This document shows, piece after piece, positions 35,260 to 48,479 of a stretch of 64,000 bases of DNA (the first letter of the stretch is position 1; every line of letters starts with the position of its first letter). The stretch comes from Taenia hydatigena (taxonomy: Eukaryota > Platyhelminthes > Cestoda > Cyclophyllidea > Taeniidae). Position numbers and translations under genes: made by a program. A model generated the notes under the pieces. The model saw nothing but the letters and a program-made list of their open reading frames with translations. It was not told where the DNA came from and ran no database searches. Where the stretch lies: contig JADWOT020000008.1 of the NCBI GenBank assembly GCA_036345935.2, positions 4,877,114-4,941,113 on the forward strand. The letters run 5' to 3'.

Positions 35260-38189
35260 TTAGCCCTCGATTTCTGACGATACTGCTGGCTCTGTAGAGG
35301 CGTTGGACTCGCCTTCCACTGCAGCATTTTCCCGACTTGCACGAACGCTCTCAGCGAGGATGTATATGGCTTCATCATCATCACCGTCGTCATTATTCTC
35401 TCCCTCGGCTTCCTCTTCTTCCGCCTCAATGTCCTCCTCTTCGTCCTCGTCCGTGGAAGAAACAGTCGTCTCGGTGCTGCTTCCACCTTGCTCCCTCCGG
35501 CTTTCATTTCGACGCAGACGTCTTCGTCCCCTCGTTGCTGTTCTGATTGATTTATCGCCCTTCCTACTAAAGAGTACCGGGTCCAGAGCAAAGATTAGGA
35601 CAGCCTGGACACTGTCTTTTGTTGACAAGACTTCAGGTGCAATCCATTCCGAACACTCGGCGCTGCTGACTCCACCGCTCAAAAGGTGATTAAACTTAGT
35701 TTCTGGTAGAGTTGATATTCGATATTTGTTTCGGCTGGTATTTGAGGTGGTGGTAGCAGTGTTAATGGCAGTAGCATCAGTGACATTGGTTTCTGTTGCA
35801 TCCGGTACAGTGTCGCTTGATTCAATTACACCATTGGATGGCTCGTCTATGTAGCGATGCCAGGGATCGATAAGGTCAATGCCTTCCTCACAACCATGCA
35901 AAGACTCGCACTTGAGACTGATGAGAGAGAAGTAGACCGGATGGCCTGCAAGGCTTTCCTCAGTGCTTGATCTGAGGAAGTAGGGGCGGGCTTTTGACTT
36001 CCTTACCTCAATTTTGTAAGAAACTTCGGGGAACGCGGGCGAGGAGGTGGAGGTGGGCTCGTTCTTATGGATATCGATATTCAGCTGTCAATTGATAAAA
36101 TCGTCTACGTGATTGGTAAGTACCTTAATTTCATAAAAAATAGGTAAAATTTTTAATTCTCTCGTTTATGCATTGCTGCTTTTTCTTTCCTGCCTTTGGA
36201 CTTTAATACTCAATGTCTTTTTTACTCACATTAAGCAAAATTTAGTGAAGAATTTTTGGCTTTCATGTTTCTGAAGATGGCTTGATCAGGGCTTGAGAAC
36301 GACTGTTAGTTGTGTATGCTTTAATGTCCTTTAATGATCTAAGTTTGGAAGAATCGGGAAAGACAAAGTAATACATTTGTGCCTAAAAGCTGTGGTTCCT
36401 TGAATTTCAACAAGTCATAACTCGGGTGACTGTTAATGCAAAAATGGGAAGATTAAAGACGATTAAAAAGAAATTTGAATTGCTTGCAAAAACTTAAAAC
36501 AGCGGCAATGATAGTTTGACCCTGATTTATTTTCTCAAGATTAATACTTAACGAAAGGCAGAGATTTTGTGCCCTTCTATGTCAGATGGCATCGAAACCC
36601 AAATTGGCTAGCCTCTGGCGAGTTAACTGAAACTGACATCTTTTGTCGTTATAACTTTTCCTCCTCCCGTTTCCAAGACTTAATGAAACAGCTTTGGAGT
36701 GCAAACGAAAAACTTTTAGAAAAAAATTATATCTAGGCAAAGGAATTCCTCCCTACTGTTGCCAAGGGCTTGTGCTACTCAGTGTAAGTCTATCTACGGC
36801 AGGGAAATGAAATAGGCTGACTCACTGATCTCTTATCTCTTGACTATTGCCACAGTAAAATCCTTTTTCTGAAAGATTTCCTTTAACACACTGGTTGTCA
36901 ATGTAAACCATAGTACCCAAGATCTGCGCAAACAATCATTTCTTCCACTCGGGAGACCTTACAGTGCCTAAATATTAACTTTAGACTTCGGATAGACCAG
37001 GTTAACCAGATATCATGGGCGGAGAATATTCTGCCTTTAGAAAAGGAAACAAGTGGCTAGGTTTGTAAAAAAAAATTTTGAGCGCTTGAAATGGAAACAA
37101 TATATTGTACCAACACAATGGTGACAGGTGCATTACATCAGGTGAACGACCGGTCTAAAGCTGAGTTTAAAAAATGGAAACGCTCCTTCCTTTTAAACTG
37201 AACGAATGCCAATCGCTTGAAAGCAATACTATAAATTTAAAAATATTGTTTTTAATCTACCAGAACTGGCTTACCTGCACCCAAAGGGATTGTTTTCGCA
37301 CCAAAGGCATGCAAACTGGTGGACTACTAAACAATACATCATTCCCCTCCCCATGCACCCGATCTAAAGTAATGGGAAGGAGGGCGACACGAAAGCCACT
37401 ATGAAAACGCCGTCCGAATCGCAGCTGTTGTCGATCCTCCAAAATCTGCAGGAGGCCTCGCCAAGGGTGAAGACGAACAGCAGCGCCTGAGAAGATGCCT
37501 TGCATTCTACGGTACATCTCTTTGACTAGGTCTGAGGATGTTTGTTCAAGAATTCGACAATGTTTCGTGTGGTCGTCCAATTCTTGGGAAAATCCTTTCC
37601 ATTCGCAGCCCAACCAGGCATTTCGACAACTAATTAGCCGAAGACTGCATTGCAATCGTTGATGAATGTCAATAAGTTTTCGGGGACGCAGGATTCCACA
37701 GTACCGACACTTGACAGGCAGCTCTGCAGCCAGTTTTTCTGCCAGTAGACATCGCTGCATCCCTCTTCCGTCGCTAGAGTTTCGCAGAGAAACACGGCAA
37801 ATTGGACAGGTACAGGAGGTTTTGCTGTCATTTGTTGAAAATGATACTTGCTCTAGCCTCGCTGAACATGGAAGGCAGATGAGATGGCCATTAGCACACT
37901 GATTTGCCTGTTTGGCAAAGTCAAAGCAGACGTTGCAGGTGAGCAGCTGCTTGAGGGGTAGGAGGGAGGCAAAATTTGTGTCGGACAGGTTATTTGTTTC
38001 GTTCTCTGTGGTTGAGCTCGGACACATTCTTTTGGACGGTGAGACATCGGAAGCGCCCAAACTGTCTTCCCAAGAGTATTGTGTTGCTGCGCAATTATTT
38101 TCATCTTGTTCATCATCCTCTGCTGATGTACTACCGAAGGCGATCCGGAATGTGCGTTTCAGACAACGCCATAGACGTGGGAGGATCAT
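35260..38189 (-). CDS. CYHR1: CYHR1/ZTRAF1 homologue, RING-like and TRAF-type zinc finger protein, two exons
   Basis: Exons are 38189-37275 and 36084-35260. The donor CAG/GTAAGC and acceptor TTGACAG give a phase-0 intron of 1,190 bases, and the product has 579 residues. Residues 85-131 form a RING-like finger: C85-x2-C88, C98, H102, C105, C108, C128-x2-C131, with the family motif CANGHLIC. TRAF-type zinc ligands follow: C161, C164, H176, C181, C188, C195, H207, C211, with ELPVKC, HQRLQC and LGCEWKG matching vertebrate CYHR1. Exon 2 continues the family's C-terminal domain. It then adds about 110 residues not found in vertebrates: an Arg-rich patch and a Glu/Asp-rich tail. Family members are cytoplasmic zinc proteins of poorly known function. 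The chosen ATG is the first in frame after stops near 38313-38318; an upstream exon cannot be excluded. Confidence 0.8.
36085..37274 (-). other. intron of the CYHR1 homologue
   Basis: A 1.2 kb GT-AG intron. I see no coding exon or repeat copy inside. The plus strand has a short open frame at 37174-37404 that overlaps exon 1 in antisense and is not credible as a gene. Confidence 0.6.
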
Positions 38190-40745
38190 CAGCACGTGCA
38201 ATCTATGACATGGAAGGATCAATAGGTCATGTGGAAGGTGTTGAAGATCAGCTGATGTACAGATGACTTCAGCATTCTGAAGCTCTCTATTGACGCAAAG
38301 GTGATGAGGTAATTATTACACATGCATAGAAATATGCATTTCCTATCTAAATCAAAACATAACACCTAATTGCTACTTTTCTTATGCAAAAAACTTTATA
38401 CATCACAGAACGAAGCTAGGAATGCTTTGACCACTTATTGCATTTCTTCAGCACGTTCCAAGAGTTACATATTAAAATTCATGGAGATGCGTGACATGCA
38501 ATTTCCCATGATCCTTTGCTAACATTAATTGATGATATTGCTAATTCATCTGAGAAAGTCGTTGATCCAAACAAAATAGAATATGAGAACAAACTCTGAG
38601 ATGGATAACTACAAGCTCTAGGCAGTAAAGTGAATAGTTAGAAGATGCGTGAGAGTTCATTTAATCGCAAAATTTAAAATCTTAGAGCAAAAAAAATTTT
38701 AGTCAACATTTTTATACTGCGATAGCATCATGGAGATCTAATCTTTACTTTAAATTCCCATAAAATTCAAATAAAACCTAAAATTAGGGAAGGTTTTCTT
38801 TTTCAAATGCTTCACACCAATAGGAAAATGTGATCAACTTCTCACGATCTGGAAAAGTCACGCAAATATTGAATCGTCAAGTACTCAAAACTATCATAAA
38901 ACTATGGGACTTAAAAGCTTGTCATGGAGTCTAAAGGAAAGAATTCTGGACGAGTAAGAACCTAAAATCTGATTGTTTTTTTAGATTGTTCATTTCAAAC
39001 ACATAGGTGAAGGTTTTATTGTAATGAGTTGCTAGTTCTTCCAAATACAATCCCTCTGTTGAAAACATTTGAAAATTATAGATGCAGCAGTGAGATTTGA
39101 GGTAAAAGCAGTCGACTTTAATTTAAACTATTTGCCTAACAATTTCAAATGGGGAAAAATGTACTAGCATGAGAAGGAAATGACTAGAGAGGCTAAACTC
39201 TGTGAAGAGCCCCTTAAGATCTGTCCAAAACCATGCAACGCCTTCAGAGAAATTAGTGTCAAAAGTAATTAAGCAGGATATCACCACAAAACACACTGGA
39301 AGGCAAAAGTTGACATTTGAAGAATGTGTAAAAGGCGGAGAAGAAGGGTAGGCTGGCAGAAAAAAAATAAATGCCAGCAAAAGGTGAAAATGGTCGCCTG
39401 TGGCCATTCTCTTGGCTTTTTCTCATACTCGGCCGTCGGAAATGCATATTTTGTCATTTCGATTACTAGTTGACACAATCCAATAAGGAGAAAAAGTTTC
39501 CCGGCCTCCATTTACTCCCAGGCATGTCGCACTGTCCACGATTTGAAGGTCGTCGTAAGACCTTTTTGGATGCCATCAAGTTTTAGTACAGAGTCGTACT
39601 TTTTTCACAACTACTCTGTTGCAATTCAGATTTTTATTTCTGTTTTCTTGTGATGATCGCTTCCCATCAGGAGTTAATCTACGTCCCACACTCTGGTGGC
39701 GCCGCTCCCTAGCCATTAAACCTGTTTAAGTGGCTCACATGAAGTTTCATTAGTCCAACCACTACCTCACCGTTTGTGCATTGCGTTTCGAGAGGGGATT
39801 TTACCATTTCTTGCTTTTAGGTTAGGATTTCTACATCGCCTTTGCATATGCAATGGTTTAGTTTTTGCATGCATTTTAAAATTGTTTTTGAGTGACCGAA
39901 TCTCTTCCTTTGGGTGGGTGTCGAGTGATTCTCCATCCTTGATGGGCTTAGGCCACCGATGGATACATTTTGACTGCTTCACATATAGTTGGGCATGAGG
40001 AATGTACTCTACAATTCCCTTCAGAGCTCTAAATAAGTATCGCACAGTAAATTGGGAGGTGGTAATTCCCACTCATGCATTTCACTTCACCTATGATTCT
40101 GGTACACTTTCCTTTTTAGGTGGAAAGTTTAATCACAAAGTGGTTAGAGCAGTATCCGTGACTTACTTTCAAGTTGGGTGTGGATCAAGGCCTCTGATCC
40201 ATGAAGCATTTGAGTAACGGTTATGGACACAGAAAGCAGTCGACTCGTGGACAGGAATTATTGCTCCAAGAATATGAAAAGGTTATTTTATTACCAATGT
40301 ACACGCAAATGTGGCACGAAATGGTCAACCAGGCTCTAGTGGGAACCGGAAAGAAAAAAGCACAGTTGGTGTATTGAGAAAACTTGATGTTGGACGGGTC
40401 GTGGTCACAAATACAGGGACTTGCACCCTCTCTGGAATGAGATTCAGAGGCTGGTTGACTCAATCGCACTTGTCCTTAAACAAATGATGCGACGAAAATG
40501 AAACAGGATCCCACAATCAGTAAGTCCATGATCCTCTCCTCTGAAAAGTGCTCAAATGAAAGTTGGAAAAACTTTCACCCCAACTGCTCCCACAGATTCG
40601 TAGTTTCTTTGACGGGACCATTCCCATGCAAAGCAACCAGAATTTCATTTTGAACGGAATAATCAAACCATAAGGTGGATGAATGCTAAAAAGGCTATCA
40701 ATTCAACAATAAAAGCATTATTTTGGGTTAAAAGGAAAATGGTAT
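38190..40745. other. upstream flank of the CYHR1 homologue, nothing recognised
   Basis: This must contain the 5' UTR and promoter of the CYHR1 homologue, but no element could be picked out. A plausible acceptor (GAGCTTCAG) on the minus strand at about 38276-38284 could mark a 5' UTR intron or a spliced-leader site. No other gene is seen. Confidence 0.35.
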
Positions 40746-40928
40746 TGTTTCGCTTCTAATCTTCTTTGAAGTCTGAAGAAGTCATAATACCAGGGCAGGC
40801 AATGCATTGCCGACTTACAAAGGGACCTAGGTCTTAGAGTTCATGCCGGCTAGCGGAAGTAGAATGACAAAGGTTTGCGCGTTAGCGTATCCATAGTCGA
40901 AAGTTGGGCAAATAAACAAATGTGACAG
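40746..40928 (-). mobile_element. solo TRIM-like LTR (minus sense)
   Basis: The plus strand reads TGTTTCGCTTC, CTTTGAAGTCTGAAGAAGTC, ATAATACCAGGGCAGG, CATTGCCGACTTACAAAGGG, then GGCAAATAAACAAATGTGACA. The order and spacing fit the inverted family LTR (183 bases). Confidence 0.5.
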
Positions 40929-41322
40929 TAATGGCGTCGTTTCAATAACCGCGTCAAGCAGAGTATCTGCGAAAATACTTAAATGTAACTAAGGAAATGA
41001 CAGTCCAAAACAGATTTTATATCAGTGCCAATTTTATAAATAGAAGCGCAGTTATTCCACGGGTGGTAACAGCCACCGTTCTCAGAGTGCCTCAACGTTC
41101 GCAGAACATTGAGCAATTAAATCAGACAAGAAAATACGTTCTGAAATATGCCCTTCCCATTGAAATCCTTAGATTTTAATCCAATCGTTTGGCGATTTTA
41201 TATGAAAGGCAAAATCTTGTGAGGTTTTAAATGCATTATTTGATAATCCTTATGGCAAATTCATGTGGAATACAATGTTTTCAAAATTATTAGCACTAAA
41301 ATTCTTCTCAAACAAAGGTGCA

Positions 41323-41710
41323 TGAGGGACCTGTCGGCAATGTATATTCTGTCCTGATGTTATGCCCTCTTTTGACCTCAGACAAGGCTCGAGGCGCTGA
41401 GCGAGTGGATGAATGTACATAGCGAAGTATGTGTATAGATCGAGGGCATAAATTCGCCTTCAATGAAATACCAAGTAAACATACAAAACTCAGCGCATGT
41501 ATTTTATCAAACAAAACTTGATAAAAATAATTCAGCGTAGTGCCTCGGGGTTCGCTTGTGTCAGCATTCGACACACAGAAGAGCTCCAGGGCTTCTGGCA
41601 TGCCTGAAGGCACAACAGTGGAGGTCTAATTGACCTGTTATTAAAACCGAGAGTTTTGTTAACAAATAACGCAGTTCTTTGGTTTCTGTTGTTTACACAA
41701 ATCCCAGAAG
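41323..41710. mobile_element. two LTR fragments in opposite orientation
   Basis: The segment 41323-41402 matches the 3' half of the LTR in plus sense (GTCGGCAATGTATATTCTG, GTTATGCCCTCTTTTGACC, GGCTCGAGGCGCTGA). The segment at about 41545-41710 matches the LTR in minus sense (CACAGAAGAGCTCCAGGG, TCTGGCATGCCTGAAGG). They look like remnants of two insertions or of a rearranged one. Confidence 0.4.
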
Positions 41711-42450
41711 CAGCGAATCGGAAAGTCAGTGCATAGGCAAAGTCCATTCTGCCATTCCATTAAATTTCATCAATTTTGACGATCACTTTACTGTTCCTGG
41801 GCAAGGTGTTTTGAATAATACTGCTATGAAACGAAACGGCCATTCGCCTGGTTGGAGGTCAAATTTTCAAGGGTATATAAATTTGTCAGCGTGGGCAGCC
41901 TATGGGTTAAACACCTGTGAGAAGTGGCGCACTCAAAGTCTTTGAAGACTCAATTCGTGGTGTGGAAGAATAACACGATTTATGCGAAATTTTGCCTGAA
42001 AAATATCTCACTCCACCAAAATACTCGTCTGCTGAAAGTCAGTAAAAGGTCAGGCTTTGGCTGCGAGTTGGTTTAAAAAATTAACTGTAAAAATAATTGT
42101 CGATGGTAAAAGATATGTAATCATAAATCTGCCATCATCATTAAAAATAATTATTAGAGAGCATAAAAATGATTACTGTTGATGATACAATCAACACATT
42201 GACATGACTGGTGGTGGCATTTTCAAATAAATTGAAGTGTCATCTGCAATAGCTTTTATTATTCTTTCTAAAGGATTTTGCTTTCGAAAATTATTCCCTA
42301 ATTAGATAACTTTTCGTAGAAAATAAAAAAGGATTCAATATTTTAAGTCATTAAACTACTACTCAATCTCCCAAAACGGATGTTAGGATTAATTGAGGAA
42401 TCGGTGATGATTTGAAGGTGTCCTTAAGCGTCTTTAAGTAACGGAACAAC

Positions 42451-43420
42451 TTATAATACTTAATTGTTCGTATAATCTCGGTTTAATTTGCAAGGACACT
42501 TTAGGCCAAACTATTGAGCAACCACTGGTCTTCATGACCTCCAGCTCATGCCGACGGCGTCTTCTTCTGCTCCTCTTTACGCAACCAAAACATTTTTTTC
42601 CAGTAGTATGACCTCCTATGCAAGGGATGTCTCAGTGTGCAGCGTTGGTGACAATGAAAGGCTGATCATATCCTAAGGGACCACCATGCCGATTTTTATT
42701 TCCGAATGCTAACCCTAAACGTGGCGGGCAGAGGCATGTTTTGCGGATGTAAGACTCTGTGAAGACTCCCAACAGAAAGGCTACCATTGGGATAAACTCC
42801 AGTTCCGTGTTCTGCCGGAGCTAAAGCAACATCAGTCATTAACCATCCAAGAATTTCGTTGCGGAGCTATCTACGGTACCTGAATGAAGTTTTCAAATAA
42901 ATGAACGTGTGATATCTACTTCTCCACCTCTCTACTAGTCGGATAGAGCGTAGATGAACATGGATGGGGAGTGCTAAAGTGAGAACGAAGTGGTGAGAAG
43001 GTATGGGCGCGAATCCTTGTCCCCACAAAAATGTTTTGCACCCTTTGTTTCATTATATGAGTCTGCTTTTAGGCCAGTGTTTCTACGACTTATGATGGGC
43101 ATTGGAAATGGCTAGCACACCTCTCTTTTCCTGACACAACATTTCAGATCCATTTGAAGTGCCATGAGAGGATCAACGGCGTCGCGTTAAGGTATCTTCC
43201 CAGCTGCACTCAAATTTTGATGGCTGGCGTGGTTGGCTCCGGGATATTTTTCTTACAGCACCGACTGCGCCGGATATGACGCTCAAGAGGTAAGGGGACT
43301 ATGAAATTCATCGGTTATTTAATTCTTCCTTCCTGGTTTGGCGAGTACTGCTACTCCCGCCATTGCAAATCCGCTGGTCGGCATGATTAACGGACCATCC
43401 AAGTAGATTTCACAGGCATT
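42451..43420 (+). mobile_element. TRIM-like LTR element copy T3
   Basis: The 5' terminal repeat is about 42451-42644 (CATGACCTCCAGCTCATGCC, AGTAGTATGACCTCC). It is followed directly by TGGTGACAATGAAAGGC at 42646, in the position of a primer-binding site. Internal blocks shared with T4-T6 include GGTACCTGAATGAAG, TCCACCTCTCTAC, CCATTTGAAGTGCC and ACGGCGTCGCG. A 3' repeat begins near 43320 (TTCCTTCCTGGTTTGG, GCTGGTCGGCATGATTAACG) and is truncated after about 100 bases. No open frame is found. Confidence 0.6.
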
Positions 43421-44067
43421 ACCTAGCGCAGATTAAATTGAACTGCCGTACAATTACTCAAGTTACACTGCAAATCGCCGTATAAAATCTCGTTAAATAT
43501 AATTATATATTCTACTTATTCCAATTTTTCCGTCACTTGCATCCCATCCACTCATCTTAGATTGTGTGACGGGGACGATCAGCTCTTAGCCCCTCCAAAC
43601 CTTATCACCACCACTAAATCGCAGACATTTATTTAACCTTTGAATGACTTTCCTAAATTTTGGCAGCTCTGGGTACCAGTTAAGTAAAAGTCAAGAAGTT
43701 AGGTGAAGATGTGGAAGGAAATCAACCATGTAAGTTGGTAATACATCATTGCCAGGGCGGCGAAGATAAAATCGTGTGTCTTGAAAACTTGAACAACTGT
43801 TGCTAGTGCGGTGCCAGCTGAAACCGTCTTAAAAGGTGGTTGTATTTCAGTAGGAAGTTACTAATGTTCCGAAGAATTGCTATAATCCTTTTATCATCCT
43901 TGTTGTCCTCTTAATGTCTAAGGCATAGTGTCGGGTAGCATGCCAAAATGCTCCCATCGGAATATAATTTGGTGTGTACCTTTTCATCAAGAGCTGTTAA
44001 ACAAACACACGCATTTCAAAAGTATTGAGTCGTGGATAGATCGAGAATTTCTATCCACCCCAGCTAC

Positions 44068-45050
44068 GATGGAGTAATTTTGAAGACGAAAGGAGACCTA
44101 CCGTGGAGCTTAGCGGCTACTAGCATAGCCCAGCAGCCATGTCACCTAGCGAAATTACGATGGCGGAGCCTTCAGTACCCACGTAGCCAAAATAAAGAAT
44201 TACACAAACAGCCTATCTATTACGCAGGCTTTCGCCTCTTTGGCCTCGTTTTCCGGCGCTTTTCGTAGTCCATCTTTCGCATCAGCTATCACAACGTAGT
44301 CTATGATATGAAAGAAGCACGTTTAAATCTACCGCACCTCACCGTCGGATTTACACGCAACTGAGAAGATGTCTGCATAGGAACTGTAGTGAAGGAAGGG
44401 TAAATGTGCTGACCACCTCGTATAGCCATCGCTAGTTTTTAGAGTACTGACTTAAAAGCAGTAATTCAATGGGGAACGATGTTTAACATAGGGCTGGGGA
44501 TAAGGTTTCGCACCCATTCCCCTTTGCTGCATTGTTCTCACTTCAGCGCCGCCTAGTTGCATGTTTGTGGGTTCTATTCAGCTATTAGGGGTTTCGTGTG
44601 TTCACCTATTAGCCGTCATTATGCAAGTACCGATTGTAACAGTCGAGGTCACTTCATTTGTTGATAACATTTGTGCAGAACATGGGAGTGAGGTAGTTGC
44701 CGAAGGTAGAGGTCAAATTCAGTGCTTCTTTTGGGGGTCATCACGTATTCCCCTTTCAGCAACTTGCGCCCTTATTTTCTCGCTAAAATTTGACATTAAG
44801 CAATATAAATCTGCGTTTTTGTCCCTTGGGATCGTGTTTGCTTTCCTGTTCCATTAATATAGCTCCGCGGAGCTTTCCTGAAGGCAGAAGGAGTCATGAT
44901 ACTAGGAACAGCAAATGTATAGCCGACGTAGAGAAGGACTGAGGCCTACCGACATAGTCTGATTGCCATGCTGCTCAGTAGAAGTCCAATGGTGGACCCT
45001 TAAGTGCTTGTGAAACCAGATGGAAAGGTTAAACAAGCAACTGTGGCTCA
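44068..45050 (-). mobile_element. TRIM-like LTR element copy T9
   Basis: On the minus strand the 5' terminal repeat is about 45050-44865. Plus-strand reading has AGGAGTCATGATACTAGG, ATAGCCGACGTAGAGAAGG and GTGGACCCTTAAGTGCTTGT. The primer-site block next to it reads TGGGATCGTGTTTGCTTTCC on the plus strand. Internal blocks include ATGTGCTGACCACC, AGCCATCGCTAG, ACTTAAAAGCAG and TTGTTCTCACTTCAGCGC. The 3' repeat is about 44230-44068 and lacks its outer part. The 98-codon plus-strand frame at 44561 lies inside and is not credible. Confidence 0.55.
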
Positions 45051-45852
45051 TTCCTACTAATTTCACATCTTAACGTCGTGCTTATCACCTCAGATCTCTT
45101 GTCATCACTGAGGTGGTGAACTTTACTTGACCACAGCAAAATTTTCCTAAAGTGATTTGCCTTTCTATTCATTGAATATGTCCTTCAATTTGTTAATCAT
45201 AAATGCGTTTACCTAAGCATGTATGCTTGAATAGCTGCACACCTCGTACTACTTACAAATTTGCTTAACAATGCAATCCTTTTTAAAATATAGGAACAAA
45301 TTTCCGGAAAATTTTTGTGTAAAGATCCTTAAGTTGTTCAAAAAACCTTAACTGTATTCTAACACACCGAGAAGCCGATTTTTGTCTTTCTAGAGTGAAG
45401 AAAAATGCGATGTGAAAAATCTTTTTGCTCTGACAACTAGTCAGCAATTTTCTTCTCGCCTTACTGCGGATAAGTAGTTGAATTTTGACTCTCCGAATAA
45501 GTTGCCTCTGTTAAAATAATCCTGTCATTCCCTGATGCTTCCTTGACTTCATATATTACGGGCAAATTTGTTGAACACTCGAAATTTGAATTAAAACTCT
45601 CTATTTCATTATTTTTTAACGAATCCTTTCCAGTAATGTAATTTTTTGGAATACCTTAGTTTAAAGCAAAAAAGGGTTTTCTAACTAAAATGAATGAAAA
45701 AATTTCAGCAATTGCGTCATATTCCATGAAGAAGTAAAGAGCATATCAGAATACGTCTTAATGCATGATGAATACCTCTTGTCTGGTAGCTCAATAAAAA
45801 AGACTTTAAGAGCAAAATTATTCATATTAAATCCAAAAAATTTATCAAGTAC

Positions 45853-46817
45853 TGCAATACTTTGCTTATTTAACTTTGTTTGGGTTTTCAAGCCCTTAAA
45901 ACTCTACCATTGTATTTTTGCTTCAGGACGTGGTCCACGGGCGATGTCGATAGCCCCTTCACGCCTTTGCACATCGGCGAGGCATTTTCTCCCCTTGTAT
46001 TACGTATTCGTTCGCCCTTATGGAGGTCTCAATGTACTAGACTGGTTGCATTGAAAAGCGGATTCCTATTACTGTTTACCAAACCTTGACGTAACGGAAG
46101 AAAATTATACACCTCGCACAAAATATCGGTTTAAGAATGACTTCTACCCTCAGCAACTATCGTAACCCCATTTTTGCAGGAATGCTATCAACACACGAGT
46201 TGAGTGACACAAACATTGAAACATTTAGGAAAACTAGTTACGGAGCTCCCAACGATACATGAATGAAGACTGCAATTATGTGAACACGCGATACCTCCTC
46301 CACCTTCCTACAAGCCAGAGAGCATCTGAATGGATGTAACTGGATAGCACTGAAGTGGGTGCAATGTGGTAAGGAGGGTTGAGCTCAAAACCTTGTCTCC
46401 ACAAAACTATTTTATATCTTACACATTCTCTCTTCCCCCAATACGGTTTCCAAGTCTGACAAATCCCGAAATCCAGTTGAGTTGCTAAGACGAGCCCGTG
46501 AAGTTGCGGTGAAGTTTCTTCCCACATGCGGTTGGTTTGTGGGGTTCTCTCCTTTACGGAGCATTGATTACGTAGTGATAACTGACGTTGGAGAGTGATC
46601 AAAGAGAGCTTTTGGAATGGCGCTTAAAAGAAAAGGGCTCTGATGTAATATTTTGGGTATATGTTTGTCCCCTCGTCTTGATTTCAAAGCCACTTATAGT
46701 CCTCATCGTATTTTCTAGCCAAGCCAGCAGCCCTCAGCTCTAATATTTTCGGGAATAAGTATTCTACCCAAGCGTTAATTCTTCTTTTTGCTTTAGGAGA
46801 GTTTCGGTGCGTCACAA
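45853..46817 (+). mobile_element. TRIM-like LTR element copy T4, complete structure
   Basis: The 5' terminal repeat, about 45853-46041, starts TGCAATACTTTGCTTATTTA and contains TTCAAGCCCTTAAAACTC, GCGATGTCGATAGCCCC and CATCGGCGAGGCATTTTC. A TGG-initiated site, TGGTTGCATTGAAAAGC, follows at 46043. The internal region of about 600 bases carries GCAGGAATGCTATC, CGATACATGAATGAAG and GAACACGCGATACCTCCTCC. A purine tract AAAAGAAAAGGG precedes the 3' repeat at 46644-46817, which starts TGTAATATTTTGGG. The two repeats are strongly diverged from each other. No protein frame longer than about 110 codons occurs. Confidence 0.65.
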
Positions 46818-48479
46818 CACCTCCGAAACCTGAAAATGATGTGGCGATTGTAGATGTTTCCGGGAGCTACAATGCATCAAATAACCGTTTTTTGCTAGAG
46901 AAATTCAGCAAATTCACTCGAAACGGTTGGCAAGATTTCTGTAATTGTTTAGTCAAAACAGGCAGTAAATTTCAAAAAGCCAGACAGTTGACGGCAATCA
47001 CACTTTAAAAGCCCTCCCTCACCCCATGAATGGGCAAACTTTCGCCAAGTATGGGTCAAAATAATAACGAAAAGTACCGTCCTCTACATTATGCACATCA
47101 TCGGACAACAATAAGCCTAATAATTCACCAGGAAATCACCCGTCTAGAGAGGTAAAGCATGGAGGGATTGATAATCATCAATCATTCCTGTTTCCTCTCA
47201 TAAATGCTTTTCTGCTGGCATTATTTTACCATGTAAAAAGGCTTATCATAGCACACTGCTTTTAAAAAGGATGTGTCCGAGTTACGCACCTTTTAGGCTC
47301 TATTTCTGTCCACGTCTCAGAGTGATACCATCAGGACAGCTTTTTGCGTTAGAAGGTTTTGTGAAGCAAAATGGGAAATGGGTTGGGTTCTTCATCAAAA
47401 TTCACCTTAATACCGTAAGTATCTGTTACGGTGGCTTGCCCGATAGGCAGTGTCGCACTCCTGCGGAGTGCTCCAGAGGAGGTACAACAACGACACTTCT
47501 GATTAGCCCGTTATCAGAACCAAGAATATAAAAAAACAAAAGTTGAAGGTAAGTGGTTGCAATTCCATCCATTCCATTTTAAACGCAGAGTATGTGAGGC
47601 CACGGACTGTGGACCGGTGATTTTAATCTCAGTCTGAGCAACCACTTTAAAAGGAATAGCCTAGGAAGAGGCTTCCACTCTAATTGATATTTTGAGGGGA
47701 AACTATAGTTCCCTATTGTCGATCCTTCCCCTTAAAATGCAGATCCAGTATAGAAGGAGTAATGTCATTAAAGGGGCTTAAAAACGGAAATTGGTTATAA
47801 ATTAGAGGGTTTTAACTTACTTCAAAAAGTGTAGAATGTTTTGGAAAGAAAGTCACTATTCGTGACTGAGGACTGCACCTCTAATTGAGGCAAAATTAGT
47901 TGGGACAAAAAAAGGCGGTGGTTATATGGTTGAGGGATTGCCTTCGACTTCGGAGCGAAATTGCGCATAGGTGAGGAAAGTGGGTTGACTTACATAGTTT
48001 CATCCGCAAAATGGTAACAAACCGAGTCTATTTGCTCTGCACTGTGGTTTGTTCACTCAGCGATGTGTTAAATAGCATTTGTGGTATAGATTTTAAATGA
48101 TTTTGAGACTCTTTTATGTAGTGTCCATAGCCGTTCAAAACATAAAAAAATCCTTTTTTGATTTTTCCCACATTTACTATCTAAAGCCAACAAGCCTTGG
48201 TGCGGATTTAATGATGCCATCACTTTAAATTAGCTTCGAATTTATATCGGTGGTTAATAAAAAAGGGATCCAGACAGCCCCAAACGTGTGTCTTGAGGTC
48301 CTAAAACAATGCACTTAACTTTGAGTTGCGAGGATGTCGTTGGAAGCGCAACGGAGAGAACAGAGGGAACTTGTGCACGTCAAGAATGATTTTGTTTAAT
48401 CCGCAAGAAAACACAATCGCTTTATTACCTCAGGTGTTTGTTAAGATTTGGCTTTTTTTGGTGAAAAGAATAGCTATGT
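46818..48479. other. spacer with a faint LTR remnant
   Basis: No gene recognised. Near 47420-47545 the plus strand resembles the second half of an inverted family LTR (GGCTTGCCCGATAGGCAG, AGAGGAGGTACAACAACG, AGAACCAAGAATATAAA), but it is weaker than the listed copies. Confidence 0.3.

Noticed and set aside
35303..35689. Plus-strand Ser-rich frame of 128 codons
   Set aside because: It is the antisense of the acidic tail of the CYHR1 homologue.
37912..38266. Plus-strand frames opposite the N-terminal part of the CYHR1 homologue
   Set aside because: The minus strand carries conserved zinc-ligand spacing; the plus-strand products have no recognisable domain.
40140..40215. TGGTTAGAGCAGTATCC, tRNA A-box-like
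   Set aside because: No matching B-box or cloverleaf could be drawn at the right distance.
46276..46602. 108-codon minus-strand frame
   Set aside because: It lies inside TRIM-like copy T4 in antisense and is not conserved in the other copies.
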